The position numbers and the translations under genes are program-made. From JAGXOF01 sp046545575 (GTDB taxonomy: Bacteria > Chloroflexota > Dehalococcoidia > SZUA-161 > SpSt-899): 45,743 nt of DNA. Below are positions 7,792 to 16,119 of this stretch, piece by piece. Every line of letters begins with the position of its first letter. The first letter of the stretch is position 1. The notes under the pieces were generated by a model. That model had not been told where the DNA came from, searched no databases, and saw only the letters and a list, made by a program, of their open reading frames with translations. The stretch lies in assembly GCA_046545575.1 (NCBI GenBank), contig JBKGZM010000009.1, forward strand, positions 1-45,743, written 5' to 3'.

Positions 7792-9075
7792 ATGAACCTG
7801 ATTATCCAGAACGGGCGAATACTTGACCCCTTGCAGGGCATCGACCGCATCGATGATCTGGTGATATCCGAGGGCAAAATAGTGCAGCTCGGGCCAACGG
7901 GCAGCCCCAGGCCCCCTTACCGGGTCCTGGACGCTACAGGCATGATCGTCTGTCCCGGGTTCATTGACATACACTGTCACCTGCGGCAGCCAGGGTTCGA
8001 GGAAAAGGAGACGATTGCGACCGGCACCATTGCTGCCGCGAATGGTGGATTCACTGCTGTATGCTGCATGCCCAATACACATCCCCCTATAGATACAAAA
8101 TCAAGGGTCGAGTGGATACAGTCGCTGGCACATGAAGAAGGGGTTTTAAGGGTCTTACCCATAGGCTGCGTCACAAAAGGTCGTGAGGGGGAGAAGCTGG
8201 TGGATATGCGGGTTCTGCGCGAGGCCGGAGTAGTCGCCTTCAGCGACGACGGGAGCCCGGTCTGGAATGCTGAAGTTATGCGCCGGGCTCTACAGCGGAG
8301 CAAGTCCATTGGCTTACCCATCACCAATCACTGTGAGGAATTGACACTTTCTCGGGGCGGGGATATGAACGCGGGCAAGGTGGCAGATAGGCTCGGGTAT
8401 CGGGGCATTCCGCCTGCCGCTGAGGATGACATGGTTGAGCGCGATCTCCGGCTGGCGAGCGAGACAGGAGGGCGACTCCACATTGCACACGTGAGTACCG
8501 CCAAGTCAGTGGAGATGATCCGTCAGGCAAAGAAACGCGGTATTAACGTCACTGCGGAGGTAACGCCCCATCACCTGACTCTGACGGAGGAAGCGGTCAT
8601 CGTCCATGGGACGAATGCAAAGGTAAACCCACCGCTGCGAACCACCAGGGATGTAGCGGCCCTGGTAGAAGGCTTGCGCGACGGGACAATCGATGCCATA
8701 GCTACAGATCACGCACCACACAGCGAAGCCGACAAATCATGCCCATTCTCCCAAGCCCCATTTGGCATCAGCGGCTTTGAGACGGCTCTGGGGGCTGTTA
8801 TGTCCCTGGTGCATCAGGGGGAAATCGATCTCTCGACCCTGGTTTCGAAGCTGACCTACGAGCCGGCGCGGGTCATCGGGCGCTCCGGGGCTATGGGAAG
8901 CTTGAAGATCGGGGCTGTTGCGGATGTCACTATTTTCGCGCCCAACACCGAATGGACCGTCAACCCATCACATTTCGCCTCTAAAGGGAGGAATACCCCA
9001 CTGGCAGGGAACGTGCTTAAGGGACAGGTGATGACCACCATAGCGGCGGGGCAGGTGGTCCATACGCGGTTCTGA
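7792..9075 (+). CDS. pyrC: Dihydroorotase
   Basis: Catalyses ring closure of carbamoyl-aspartate to dihydroorotate, the third step of de novo pyrimidine synthesis. The 427-residue length and motifs fit class I bacterial dihydroorotase: metal-binding HxH in DIHCHLRQPG (H61, H63), CMPNT, NHCEE, HIAHVST, KVNPPLR and catalytic ATDHAPH. RBS GGAGG lies 6 bases before the ATG. pyrE (12480) is in the same cluster, but other pyr genes are not in view. A 114-base gap with its own promoter separates it from dnaA. Confidence 0.96.
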   Translation: MNLIIQNGRILDPLQGIDRIDDLVISEGKIVQLGPTGSPRPPYRVLDATGMIVCPGFIDIHCHLRQPGFEEKETIATGTIAAANGGFTAVCCMPNTHPPIDTKSRVEWIQSLAHEEGVLRVLPIGCVTKGREGEKLVDMRVLREAGVVAFSDDGSPVWNAEVMRRALQRSKSIGLPITNHCEELTLSRGGDMNAGKVADRLGYRGIPPAAEDDMVERDLRLASETGGRLHIAHVSTAKSVEMIRQAKKRGINVTAEVTPHHLTLTEEAVIVHGTNAKVNPPLRTTRDVAALVEGLRDGTIDAIATDHAPHSEADKSCPFSQAPFGISGFETALGAVMSLVHQGEIDLSTLVSKLTYEPARVIGRSGAMGSLKIGAVADVTIFAPNTEWTVNPSHFASKGRNTPLAGNVLKGQVMTTIAAGQVVHTRF

Positions 9076-9108
9076 GCAGAAGTCGGGCATTTTAATATTC
9101 CAAGGATA

Positions 9109-9137
9109 TTGACCTGCAGCTCGTTAAATGGTATTCT
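9109..9137 (+). promoter_or_regulatory. dnaA promoter
   Basis: TTGACC (9109-9114) and TATTCT (9132-9137) with exactly 17 bases between them. The predicted transcript starts near 9144, which excludes the upstream in-frame ATG at 9109 as the dnaA start and supports 9190. Confidence 0.65.
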
Positions 9138-9189
9138 TTCACCGTCCCGATCTTTTTCTCTCTCGGTCCATCCACTTAGTGCCAATATT

Positions 9190-10527
9190 ATGATTCAAGG
9201 GAAGAGTCGACAGGCTAGCGAAATCTGGGAAGCCGCTCTAGGCGAGCTGGAGCTACAGGTAAGCAAGGCCAACTACCGAACCTGGCTGAAAGAGACGGTC
9301 GGGCTATCCTATGACAATGAACAGTTTACCGTCGGGGTACCGAATGTTTTTACTCTGGAATGGTTGGAAAAGCGCCTTTTCCATCTCATAAAGAAGACCC
9401 TGGACGGAATCATTGGCTCTTCCCTCGAGGTTAGATTCCAGGTTCTACAGGGCCAACAAGGAGAAGGTCCTTCTTCCCAGGTGAGACAGCCAGCACTACA
9501 CTCCTCCCTCCTTAATCCCAAATACACCTTCTCTTCATTCATAGTAGGAAGCTGTAACCGGCTGGCTCATGCCGCAGCGCTGGGGGTAGCGGAGAACCCG
9601 GGGAATGTGTACAACCCCCTTTTCATCTACTCAGGGGTAGGATTGGGAAAGACGCATCTCTTACACGCCATTGGTCACGCCGTGGAACAAAAGCAGTGGC
9701 AGGTGATTTACGTCACCGCTGAGCAGTTCACGAATGAGTTTATCGCCTCCATCCGGGAGAGGAGCAGTGAGGAATTTCGCAACAAATTCAGGAATGTGGA
9801 CGTCCTCCTCATCGATGATGTACACTTCCTTGCGGGCAAGGAGCAGACTCAGGAGGGTCTTTTCCACACCTTCAATGACCTCCATGCCGCGAACCGCCAG
9901 ATAATCCTCAGCAGCGACCAGACACCCAAGGCACTCACACTCCTGGAACGCCGTCTCCGGTCGCGCTTCGAATGGGGCCTCATTGTGGACATTCAACCAC
10001 CCGATCTGGAAACGCGGATAGCTATTCTCCAGGCCAAAGCACAGTCACTGAAGATCTCGATGCCTATCGACGTTCTCAATCTCATCGCGCGAAAGGTCCA
10101 GAACAACGTGAGAGAGCTCGAGGGAGCTTTGAACCGGGTCATCGCCTACGCCAAGCTCATGTCCGCCCCGATCACCGAAGAACTCGCTCTGGAGGGACTG
10201 GCGGACCTGACTTCAAGCGAACCTAAGAGAAGCATGACTCCCTCGCTGATAATCCAAACGGTCGCGGACTACTTCCAGGTTGACCCTGACATGCTCTACG
10301 GAAAGGGCCGCGGCAAGTCCATTGCCCTGGCCCGGCAGGTAGCTATGTATCTCTTGCGAGAGGAGCTTGGTGCACGATGGACGGAAATCGGCCAAACCTT
10401 TGGCGGTAGAGACCACAGTACTGCCCTCCACGCGCATGGGAAGATCGCCGCGGAAGTTGAGGAAAGTCCAGCCCTCCGGAAGGAACTTCTCCAACTCAGG
10501 GAGCGGCTTTACTCTCAGTCGGGATAA
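9190..10527 (+). CDS. dnaA: Chromosomal replication initiator protein DnaA
   Basis: AAA+ ATPase that binds DnaA boxes and opens the replication origin. At 445 residues it has domain I (ANYRTWLKET), a short linker, an AAA+ domain with Walker A GVGLGKTH (about residue 149), Walker B VLLIDDVHF and an arginine-finger region RLRSRFEWG, and the domain IV DNA-binding signature DHSTALHAH (from D408). The start at 9190 was chosen because the predicted promoter lies between 9109 and 9137; no clear Shine-Dalgarno is present. Unusually dnaN does not follow; the next 268 bases look like an origin and then obg begins. Confidence 0.95.
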   Translation: MIQGKSRQASEIWEAALGELELQVSKANYRTWLKETVGLSYDNEQFTVGVPNVFTLEWLEKRLFHLIKKTLDGIIGSSLEVRFQVLQGQQGEGPSSQVRQPALHSSLLNPKYTFSSFIVGSCNRLAHAAALGVAENPGNVYNPLFIYSGVGLGKTHLLHAIGHAVEQKQWQVIYVTAEQFTNEFIASIRERSSEEFRNKFRNVDVLLIDDVHFLAGKEQTQEGLFHTFNDLHAANRQIILSSDQTPKALTLLERRLRSRFEWGLIVDIQPPDLETRIAILQAKAQSLKISMPIDVLNLIARKVQNNVRELEGALNRVIAYAKLMSAPITEELALEGLADLTSSEPKRSMTPSLIIQTVADYFQVDPDMLYGKGRGKSIALARQVAMYLLREELGARWTEIGQTFGGRDHSTALHAHGKIAAEVEESPALRKELLQLRERLYSQSG

Positions 10528-10545
10528 GGGTTAACACGCAGAAAG

Positions 10546-10795
10546 TGTGGATAAGTCCGTGTTTTTTGTGGAAAACTGCCCTCTAATGTGGATAACCCCC
10601 ATCGGCAAAGATATCATTCCGTTTCGCATTTTCGCTGAAAAAAGTCCTTAACGTTTTCATCCCCACTGACTGTGCAGGACTTATCTCAAAAAGCGAACCT
10701 CAATACCGACTTATCCCAGTCCTTAACATTCCACACAGCATTAGCATTACTGTTATAATTTAAAGAGATATAAAAATCGAGGATATGGTACATTA
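10546..10795. other. Candidate replication origin (oriC)
   Basis: The non-coding region directly after dnaA holds two perfect DnaA boxes, TGTGGATAA at 10546-10554 and 10587-10595, with a one-mismatch box TGTGGAAAA at 10567-10575 between them, all in the same orientation and spaced 21 and 20 bases apart (about two helical turns). Weaker TTATC-type sites occur at 10681 and 10711. An AT-rich stretch at about 10741-10785 could be the unwinding element; it overlaps the obg promoter. Confidence 0.72.
10751..10759 (+). promoter_or_regulatory. Extended -10 promoter for obg
   Basis: TGTTATAAT, a perfect extended -10, 36 bases before the obg start codon. No -35 is needed for this class and none is evident. 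Confidence 0.5.
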
Positions 10796-11857
10796 ATGAT
10801 TGACCAAGTAGAGGTTATTGTGAACGGAGGTAAAGGGGGTAATGGAGTGGTTAACTTCCGAAGGGAGAAGTTTGTGCCCTTCGGAGGCCCTGATGGGGGC
10901 GATGGAGGTGATGGGGGAAGCATTGTTCTCGTTGGCGATCATCATATGTCTACGTTAAGTTCATTCAGAAACAGGAAACTCTATAGAGCGAAGAATGGGG
11001 CACATGGGAAGGGTAAAGGGATGCATGGGCGGAAAGGTGAGGACATGTATCTGAAGGTGCCTGTTGGGACAAGTGTATGGAATGCAGATGGTGAGGATCG
11101 GCACTTGATTGGTGATATTGTCGAGCATGGACAGGAGCTTGTGGTTGCGTGGGGAGGGGAAGGGGGCAAAGGGAATAAGAGATTTCTCTCCTCTACAAGG
11201 CGTGCACCGAACATAGCAACTGGGGGTGGGGAGGGAGAGAAGCGGACTTTGATCCTGGACTTAAAACTGCTCGCGGACGTTGGAATTGTCGGGCTCCCGA
11301 ACGTTGGTAAATCAACGCTTATAAATGTGGTCTCGGCGGCAAGAGCGAAAGTCGGGGAGTATCCGTTCACTACCCTTGTCCCGACACTGGGAGTCGTAGA
11401 GGCAAACTACCGGTCCTTTGTCCTGGCCGATATCCCCGGACTTATGGAGGGTGCACATACCGGCGCTGGACTAGGACATCAATTCCTGCGCCATATAGAA
11501 CGAACGCGTGTGTTGATCCATATGATCGATGGGACCAGTGAGAACCCCCTTTCCGACTTCGCCCAGATCAACCATGAACTTGCTCTCTTTTCTGAATTCC
11601 TGGTAAATAAGCCTCAAATCATAGCCCTGAATAAGCTTGATATCCCCTCTGTCAGAGAAGAGATTGAGGAAAGCAAAAGGCTGTTCTCCGAGCGAGGATA
11701 CACAGTCTATCCTGTCTCTGCGGCCACAGGTGAAGGGGTGAGCACCCTCATCGCCAAGGCTGCTGAGCTGTTGAAGGAGATGGGCCCTCCAGCTAACACG
11801 GGTGATCCGGAAGATGAATCCAGATTCAAGGTAATCCACCCAAAGCCAATTACATAG
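10796..11857 (+). CDS. obg: Obg family GTPase (ObgE/CgtA)
   Basis: Ribosome-associated GTPase involved in 50S assembly and the stringent response. The glycine-rich Obg fold occupies about residues 1-158 (FRREKFVPFGGPDGGDGG is diagnostic), followed by the GTPase domain with G1 GLPNVGKST (about 166), G3 DIPGLMEGA and G4 NKLD (N279). At 353 residues it lacks the C-terminal OCT domain seen in Firmicutes Obg. Two bases overlap-free before nadD: its TAG stop is followed immediately by the next gene. The usual upstream partners rplU and rpmA are absent; the origin region lies there instead. Confidence 0.95.
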   Translation: MIDQVEVIVNGGKGGNGVVNFRREKFVPFGGPDGGDGGDGGSIVLVGDHHMSTLSSFRNRKLYRAKNGAHGKGKGMHGRKGEDMYLKVPVGTSVWNADGEDRHLIGDIVEHGQELVVAWGGEGGKGNKRFLSSTRRAPNIATGGGEGEKRTLILDLKLLADVGIVGLPNVGKSTLINVVSAARAKVGEYPFTTLVPTLGVVEANYRSFVLADIPGLMEGAHTGAGLGHQFLRHIERTRVLIHMIDGTSENPLSDFAQINHELALFSEFLVNKPQIIALNKLDIPSVREEIEESKRLFSERGYTVYPVSAATGEGVSTLIAKAAELLKEMGPPANTGDPEDESRFKVIHPKPIT

Positions 11858-11867
11858 GATGCATGAT

Positions 11868-12470
11868 ATGCAGATTGGGATATTCGGAGGGACATTTGAC
11901 CCAATACACCTGGGGCACCTGATTGTCGCTGAGGCAGTGCGCGTTCAGGTCGGGTTAGACAAGGTGATTTTTATTCCCGCAGGAGACCCCTGGCTGAAGT
12001 CGGAGAGGGATGTTACCGGGGGAGGATATCGATCTGCGATGGTCAAGCTGGCGATAGAATCGAACCCTCATTTCGAAATGTCTAGGATGGAACTCGATAG
12101 GCCTGGTCCATCCTACACGGTGGACACGCTGGATGAACTGAAAAGCACCCTTGGCAACGAAGATTCGCTCTACTTCATCGTTGGCCCGGATGCCCTGGCC
12201 GCGTTTCATCGCTGGAAGGAGCCTGAGAGGCTGGTGAAAATGTGCACAATCATCGCCGTTAGAAGGCTCGGGGTGAGTGGAATTGATATTGCAACGCTGG
12301 AGGCGGAGATGCCGGAGGTCTCGGGGAGAATTAAGCAGGTTGATGTGCCTTTGATCGGCATCAGCTCAACCACCATCCGCTCTCTGGTCGCGGACGGGCT
12401 ATCCATCCGCTATCTGGTGCCACACGAAGTCGAGGAATACATTAGCCAGTACAAGCTCTACCAAACTTGA
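11868..12470 (+). CDS. nadD: Nicotinate-nucleotide adenylyltransferase
   Basis: Adenylates nicotinate mononucleotide in NAD synthesis. The nucleotidyltransferase motifs are GIFGGTFDPIHLGHL at the N-terminus and ISSTTIR near the C-terminus; length is 200 residues. ATG 11868 gives the family start MQIGIFGG and has AGGA 8 bases upstream; an in-frame ATG at 11859 adds three residues and cannot be excluded. The obg-nadD neighbourhood is widespread in bacteria. Confidence 0.94.
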   Translation: MQIGIFGGTFDPIHLGHLIVAEAVRVQVGLDKVIFIPAGDPWLKSERDVTGGGYRSAMVKLAIESNPHFEMSRMELDRPGPSYTVDTLDELKSTLGNEDSLYFIVGPDALAAFHRWKEPERLVKMCTIIAVRRLGVSGIDIATLEAEMPEVSGRIKQVDVPLIGISSTTIRSLVADGLSIRYLVPHEVEEYISQYKLYQT

Positions 12471-12479
12471 GGAGGGCAC

Positions 12480-13046
12480 ATGGCACAAAATGAAATGGAC
12501 CGGCTTTTGGAACTTGTCAAGGAAAAATCGTTCACTTATGGTGATTTCACCCTTTCCTCGGGGATGAAGAGTTCATACTACTTTGACGGAAGGATGACAA
12601 CCTTGAGTCCCGAGGGGGCATATCTTGTAGGGAAGAAGGTCTTTCAGCTATTGAAGGATGATGATATTCAGGCCATTGGGGGGCCAACACTGGGGGCTGA
12701 TCCAATAGTGGCAGCGGTAGCCGTGGTGAGTTACATGGAGGGGAACCCCATTCCTGCCTTCATCGTCAGAAGCGAGCCGAAGGAACATGGGACACGGCGG
12801 CATATCGAGGGGAATCTCCCATCCGCGGGCACGGTAGCCATCGTGGATGACGTAATTACCACTGGAGGGGCGATATTCAAGGCCATCCGGGCGGTGGAGG
12901 AGGAGGGATGTCAGGTAGGGAAAGTTGTGGTGTTTCTGGACCGCAATCAGGGAGGCAGCGATGAGCTGCGCAAAAGAGGGTATGATGTGCGAGCCCTTCT
13001 AAGTGCTGATGCACACGGGAATGTGAGCATACCGAACTATATTTGA
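12480..13046 (+). CDS. pyrE: Orotate phosphoribosyltransferase
   Basis: Joins orotate to PRPP to form OMP, the fifth step of pyrimidine synthesis. The 188-residue protein has the type I PRTase PRPP-binding motif VAIVDDVITTGGA and the substrate hood GPTLGADPIV. RBS AGGAGG is 5 bases before the ATG. It lies 9 bases after nadD, so obg-nadD-pyrE looks like one transcript. Confidence 0.95.
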   Translation: MAQNEMDRLLELVKEKSFTYGDFTLSSGMKSSYYFDGRMTTLSPEGAYLVGKKVFQLLKDDDIQAIGGPTLGADPIVAAVAVVSYMEGNPIPAFIVRSEPKEHGTRRHIEGNLPSAGTVAIVDDVITTGGAIFKAIRAVEEEGCQVGKVVVFLDRNQGGSDELRKRGYDVRALLSADAHGNVSIPNYI

Positions 13047-13072
13047 CTTCAGGCTATGATTTGCACTATACT
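13043..13072 (+). promoter_or_regulatory. tRNA promoter
   Basis: TTGACT (13043-13048) and TATACT (13067-13072), 18 bases apart, overlapping the end of pyrE; transcription would start about 29 bases before the tRNA. Confidence 0.6.
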
Positions 13073-13107
13073 TTTTCCTGTCCACAGAATTTATCGAGAG
13101 TTCTCAT

Positions 13108-13179
13108 GGGCTCGTAGCTCAGCGGCAGAGCGCCCGGCTCATAACCGGGTGGTCGCAGGTTCGAATCCTGCCGAGCCCA
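13108..13179 (+). tRNA. tRNA with anticodon CAU (elongator Met or lysidine-type Ile)
   Basis: A full cloverleaf: acceptor GGGCTCG/CGAGCCC, D arm GCTC..GAGC, anticodon stem CCCGG/CCGGG with loop CTCATAA (anticodon CAT), and T arm GCAGG/CCTGC with TTCGAAT. The paired G1-C72 and the lack of three G-C pairs next to the loop argue against initiator tRNA. Choosing between elongator Met and Ile2 (CAU modified by TilS) needs comparison with the genome's other CAU tRNAs. CCA is not encoded. Confidence 0.95.
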
Positions 13180-13251
13180 CTTTCCTTTGCCTCCGTCGCG
13201 GGGCTGATAGCTAACAAACTCTTCTCCGGCGTCAGTTTACCTTGATGTCCC

Positions 13252-14454
13252 ATGCTTAGTCCAACTATAGCTTTATTGATCTCTATAGCGCTCATCATCC
13301 TGCTGGTCAGGATACGAGCCCATCCCGGCCTGGCTATCTTTGTGGGGGCTGTGGTTATGTCCGTGATGGTCGTGCCCCTTGATTCCATTCCTTCGCTTAT
13401 GTGGTCCTCCATCTGGAGCTTGCAGACGCTTAAGCTAATGATAATCGTCGCCAGTGCGTTAACCCTGAGTGGTGTCATGGAGCAGGAAGGTTTGATGGCC
13501 AAGCTTGCGGGAGAAATGGAGAGCGTGGGGCCCAGGGTTGCGTTGCATTTCATTCCGGCAGCGATAGGACTCGTGCCCATGCCAGCTGGTGCACTGGTCT
13601 CAGCTACCGCTTCTCGCGGCCTGGTCGAGAGACTTGGGCTTACCCCTGAACAGGGCACCTTCATAAACTACTGGTTCCGCCACATATGGGAGTTCTCTCT
13701 CCCGATATATCCAACCGTGGTGATAACCGGGGCGATTTTGTCCGTCTCCTTTCTTTCGTTGTTGAAGGTCCTTTTCCCGGCTACTGTCCTGGTAACTGTG
13801 CTCGGGGCTGTTATGAGTTATTGGGTGCTGAGAAAGGTCACAACCACCGGGGGGAAGCTGACCAAATCCGTCGTCGGGAACCTTTTCCGGGCTGCCTGGC
13901 CGATCCTTGTCCTGGTCCCTGCGGTCCTGCTGGGCCTTGATGCTGCTATAGCCTTCCCGCTGGTTGTAGGGGCCCTTGCACTTCAGAGGCGACTGAAGTG
14001 GACGAGCCTTAAAAGCCCCTTGAAGTATGGTTTGAACGTGAAAATCCTGTTGTTGCTCTATGCCATAATGTTCTACAAGGCGGTAATACAGGGCTCAGAT
14101 ACCACCGAAGCGATTATCTCCGGCATGCAAACGGCTGGCCTTCCTGCCCTGTTCCTTCTGATAGCCCCTCCCTTTCTCATAGGCCTTGCCATGGGGCTTG
14201 GAATGGCATTTGCCGGCGTGGTTATGCCCTTATTGATGCCTTACCTGATGTCGGGGGGAAGTGTGGATGGGCCTGCCCTGTTGCTGGCCTACGTCAGCGG
14301 TATGATGGGAGTATTGCTCTCACCTGTACATCTGTGCCTCATTCTCTCCGCGGACTACTTTAAAGCCAATCTGGCGGAGGTCTACGTGTATATTCTGCCG
14401 CTCTTTGTGGCAATTGAGGGCATTGCTGCGGGTATTTACTGCCTGGCTGCCTGA
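13252..14454 (+). CDS. DUF401 family integral membrane protein
   Basis: A 400-residue protein made almost entirely of hydrophobic helices (about 10-12). The internal FRHIWEFSLPIYP motif and proline/glycine-rich repeats such as PMPAGALVSA are typical of the DUF401 family, which is distantly related to anion/TRAP-like transporters; the substrate is unknown. It follows the tRNA by 72 bases. No Shine-Dalgarno is visible before the ATG, so the start is less certain than the family. Confidence 0.85.
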   Translation: MLSPTIALLISIALIILLVRIRAHPGLAIFVGAVVMSVMVVPLDSIPSLMWSSIWSLQTLKLMIIVASALTLSGVMEQEGLMAKLAGEMESVGPRVALHFIPAAIGLVPMPAGALVSATASRGLVERLGLTPEQGTFINYWFRHIWEFSLPIYPTVVITGAILSVSFLSLLKVLFPATVLVTVLGAVMSYWVLRKVTTTGGKLTKSVVGNLFRAAWPILVLVPAVLLGLDAAIAFPLVVGALALQRRLKWTSLKSPLKYGLNVKILLLLYAIMFYKAVIQGSDTTEAIISGMQTAGLPALFLLIAPPFLIGLAMGLGMAFAGVVMPLLMPYLMSGGSVDGPALLLAYVSGMMGVLLSPVHLCLILSADYFKANLAEVYVYILPLFVAIEGIAAGIYCLAA

Positions 14455-14502
14455 CGCTGAACCGTGGAAGCAGGCCCCTATAGGATTTGGGGGAGTACAC
14501 TA

Positions 14503-14531
14503 TTGGCATCTTTTGCGCGGAGGGGCATACT
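14503..14531 (+). promoter_or_regulatory. Possible promoter of the small zinc-ribbon gene
   Basis: TTGGCA (14503-14508) and CATACT (14526-14531) at 17-base spacing, 31 bases before the chosen start. Confidence 0.4.
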
Positions 14532-14562
14532 ACTGATGATGCTGGCATATATGGAGGCAGGA

Positions 14563-14760
14563 ATGGTGCAACAAGCGGTGGCAGCTCCTCCAGAGGGTGT
14601 AGAGGAAGCCCCTCAGGTACAGTGCGTTCATCACTGGATCATAGACCCGCCCACTGAACGCTTCAGCCGGGGTGTCTGCCAGAAGTGCGGCGAAGTGAGG
14701 CTTTTCCGCAATGACTTCTGGAGCAATGATCCCCTGCTGGGTTCCGAGGCATGGAGATAG
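14563..14760 (+). CDS. Small zinc-ribbon-like protein
   Basis: A 65-residue protein with a compact Cys/His pattern: CVHHWIIDPP, then RGVCQKCGEVRLF. C, H, C and C spaced this way suggest a structural zinc site; function is unknown, though I recall similar small proteins from Chloroflexota and Actinobacteria. The start at 14563 has GGAGG 5 bases upstream; longer in-frame starts to 14464 lack one and add non-conserved-looking sequence. The gene is convergent with fabF, 4 bases away. Confidence 0.72.
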   Translation: MVQQAVAAPPEGVEEAPQVQCVHHWIIDPPTERFSRGVCQKCGEVRLFRNDFWSNDPLLGSEAWR

Positions 14761-14764
14761 CGAG

Positions 14765-16015
14765 TTACTCCTCGAATTTACGGAATACCAGACAGGCGTT
14801 CTGGCCCCCGAAGCCCAGGCCGTTGGACAGGATTGTCTCGACGTTCTGGCTGCGGGCCGCATTTGGCACGTAGTCAAGGTCGCACTCGGGGTCCGGGCTT
14901 TCCTGGTTGATTGTGGGGTGAATGATCCCCTCATTAAGGGTCTTGACGCAAGCAACGGCCTCTACTCCCCCAGCCCCTCCCAGCAGATGCCCGATCATGG
15001 ACTTGGTGGAACTGATTGGCACTTTGTACGCGTAATCGCCTGCCATTAGCTTGATTGCCTGGGTTTCCGAGGAGTCGTTGAGGGGTGTGGAAGTCCCGTG
15101 CGCGTTAATGTAATCGATATCGGTAGGGGACAGTCCCGCATCCTTGATTGCCCAGCGCATTGCCCGCGCAGCGCCGTTTACGTCGACAGCTACCGCATGG
15201 TGGGCGTCGGACGAAATGCCGCAGCCCGCTATCTCGGCCAGGATGCGAGCACCGCGCCTTAAGGCGTGCTCAAGGCTCTCCAGGACGAGTACTCCTGACC
15301 CCTCGGAGGGGACGAATCCGTCGTGGTTGACGTCGAAGGGGCGGCTCGCTTTGGCCGGTTCTTCGTAGTAGCTCGTTAAAGCCTTCATCACCGCGAATCC
15401 TGCGACGCCGATCGCCGTTATCCCTGCCTCGGTGCCTCCGGCGACCATCACGTCGGCATCACCCCTCCTGATCACCTGTGTTGCCTCGGAGATGGCCTGA
15501 TTGGATGCTGCGCAGGCGGTTGAAACGGTTGAGGTGTATCCCTTGAGCCCCAGCGCGATGCTGACCTGCCCCGCGGCCAGATTCGTTAAGATCGTTGGCA
15601 TGAAGAAGGGGTTAAGGCGCATGCCTCCCTTGTCCCTTAGCAGGTTGCATCCGGCCTCAATGTCGGGTAGTCCCCCGATGCCGTTGCCCAGGTAGACTCC
15701 GAGCCGTTCCTGGTCTTCCTTTTGCACATCGATTCCCGCGTCCTGGATCGCCATCGTGGAAGAGGCAATGGCAAACTGACTGAAGCGCGCCATATGCCGC
15801 GCCTGCTTCCGCTCCATGAAATTCAGCGGGTCGAAGCCTGTCACCTCGCCTGCGACCTTGCACGAGAGGTCGGAGGCATCGAAGTGGGTGATGAGTCCAA
15901 TGCCGGACCTCCCTTCAATCAAAGTTTGCCAGTATTCTTCGACGTTTAACCCGAGAGGGTTCACGGTCCCCATGCCGGTGATTACAACTCTGTTTCTTCC
16001 TTTTGCGTCCTTCAT
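14765..16015 (-). CDS. fabF: 3-oxoacyl-[acyl-carrier-protein] synthase II
   Basis: Condensing enzyme that elongates fatty acids with malonyl-ACP. The 416 residues have the thiolase fold with catalytic Cys in STACAASNQ (about 168), first His in NAHGTSTPLND and second His in KSMIGHLLGGAG, plus the N-terminal VVITGMGTVNPLG. RBS AAGGAG lies just before the ATG. Other fab genes and acpP are not adjacent. FolC is upstream on the same strand across a repeat-bearing 100-base gap. Confidence 0.95.
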   Translation of the reverse strand: MKDAKGRNRVVITGMGTVNPLGLNVEEYWQTLIEGRSGIGLITHFDASDLSCKVAGEVTGFDPLNFMERKQARHMARFSQFAIASSTMAIQDAGIDVQKEDQERLGVYLGNGIGGLPDIEAGCNLLRDKGGMRLNPFFMPTILTNLAAGQVSIALGLKGYTSTVSTACAASNQAISEATQVIRRGDADVMVAGGTEAGITAIGVAGFAVMKALTSYYEEPAKASRPFDVNHDGFVPSEGSGVLVLESLEHALRRGARILAEIAGCGISSDAHHAVAVDVNGAARAMRWAIKDAGLSPTDIDYINAHGTSTPLNDSSETQAIKLMAGDYAYKVPISSTKSMIGHLLGGAGGVEAVACVKTLNEGIIHPTINQESPDPECDLDYVPNAARSQNVETILSNGLGFGGQNACLVFRKFEE

Positions 16016-16061
16016 GAACTCCTTTCTATACTGAGTGTTCGGTCAATCTGTAAGTCCCTTG

Positions 16062-16119
16062 GTAGGAGCCGGATTATCGCGGTCTGGAGACCGCTCCCAC
16101 GTCTGGAGACCGCTCCTAC
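16062..16119. repeat. 58-bp palindromic repeat with an internal 19-bp tandem duplication
   Basis: GTAGGAGC (16062-16069) and its inverse GCTCCTAC (16112-16119) bound the element. Inside, GTCTGGAGACCGCTCCCAC (16082-16100) is repeated immediately at 16101-16119 with one change (C to T). It lies between fabF and folC and fits a REP/MITE-type repeat. Confidence 0.65.
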
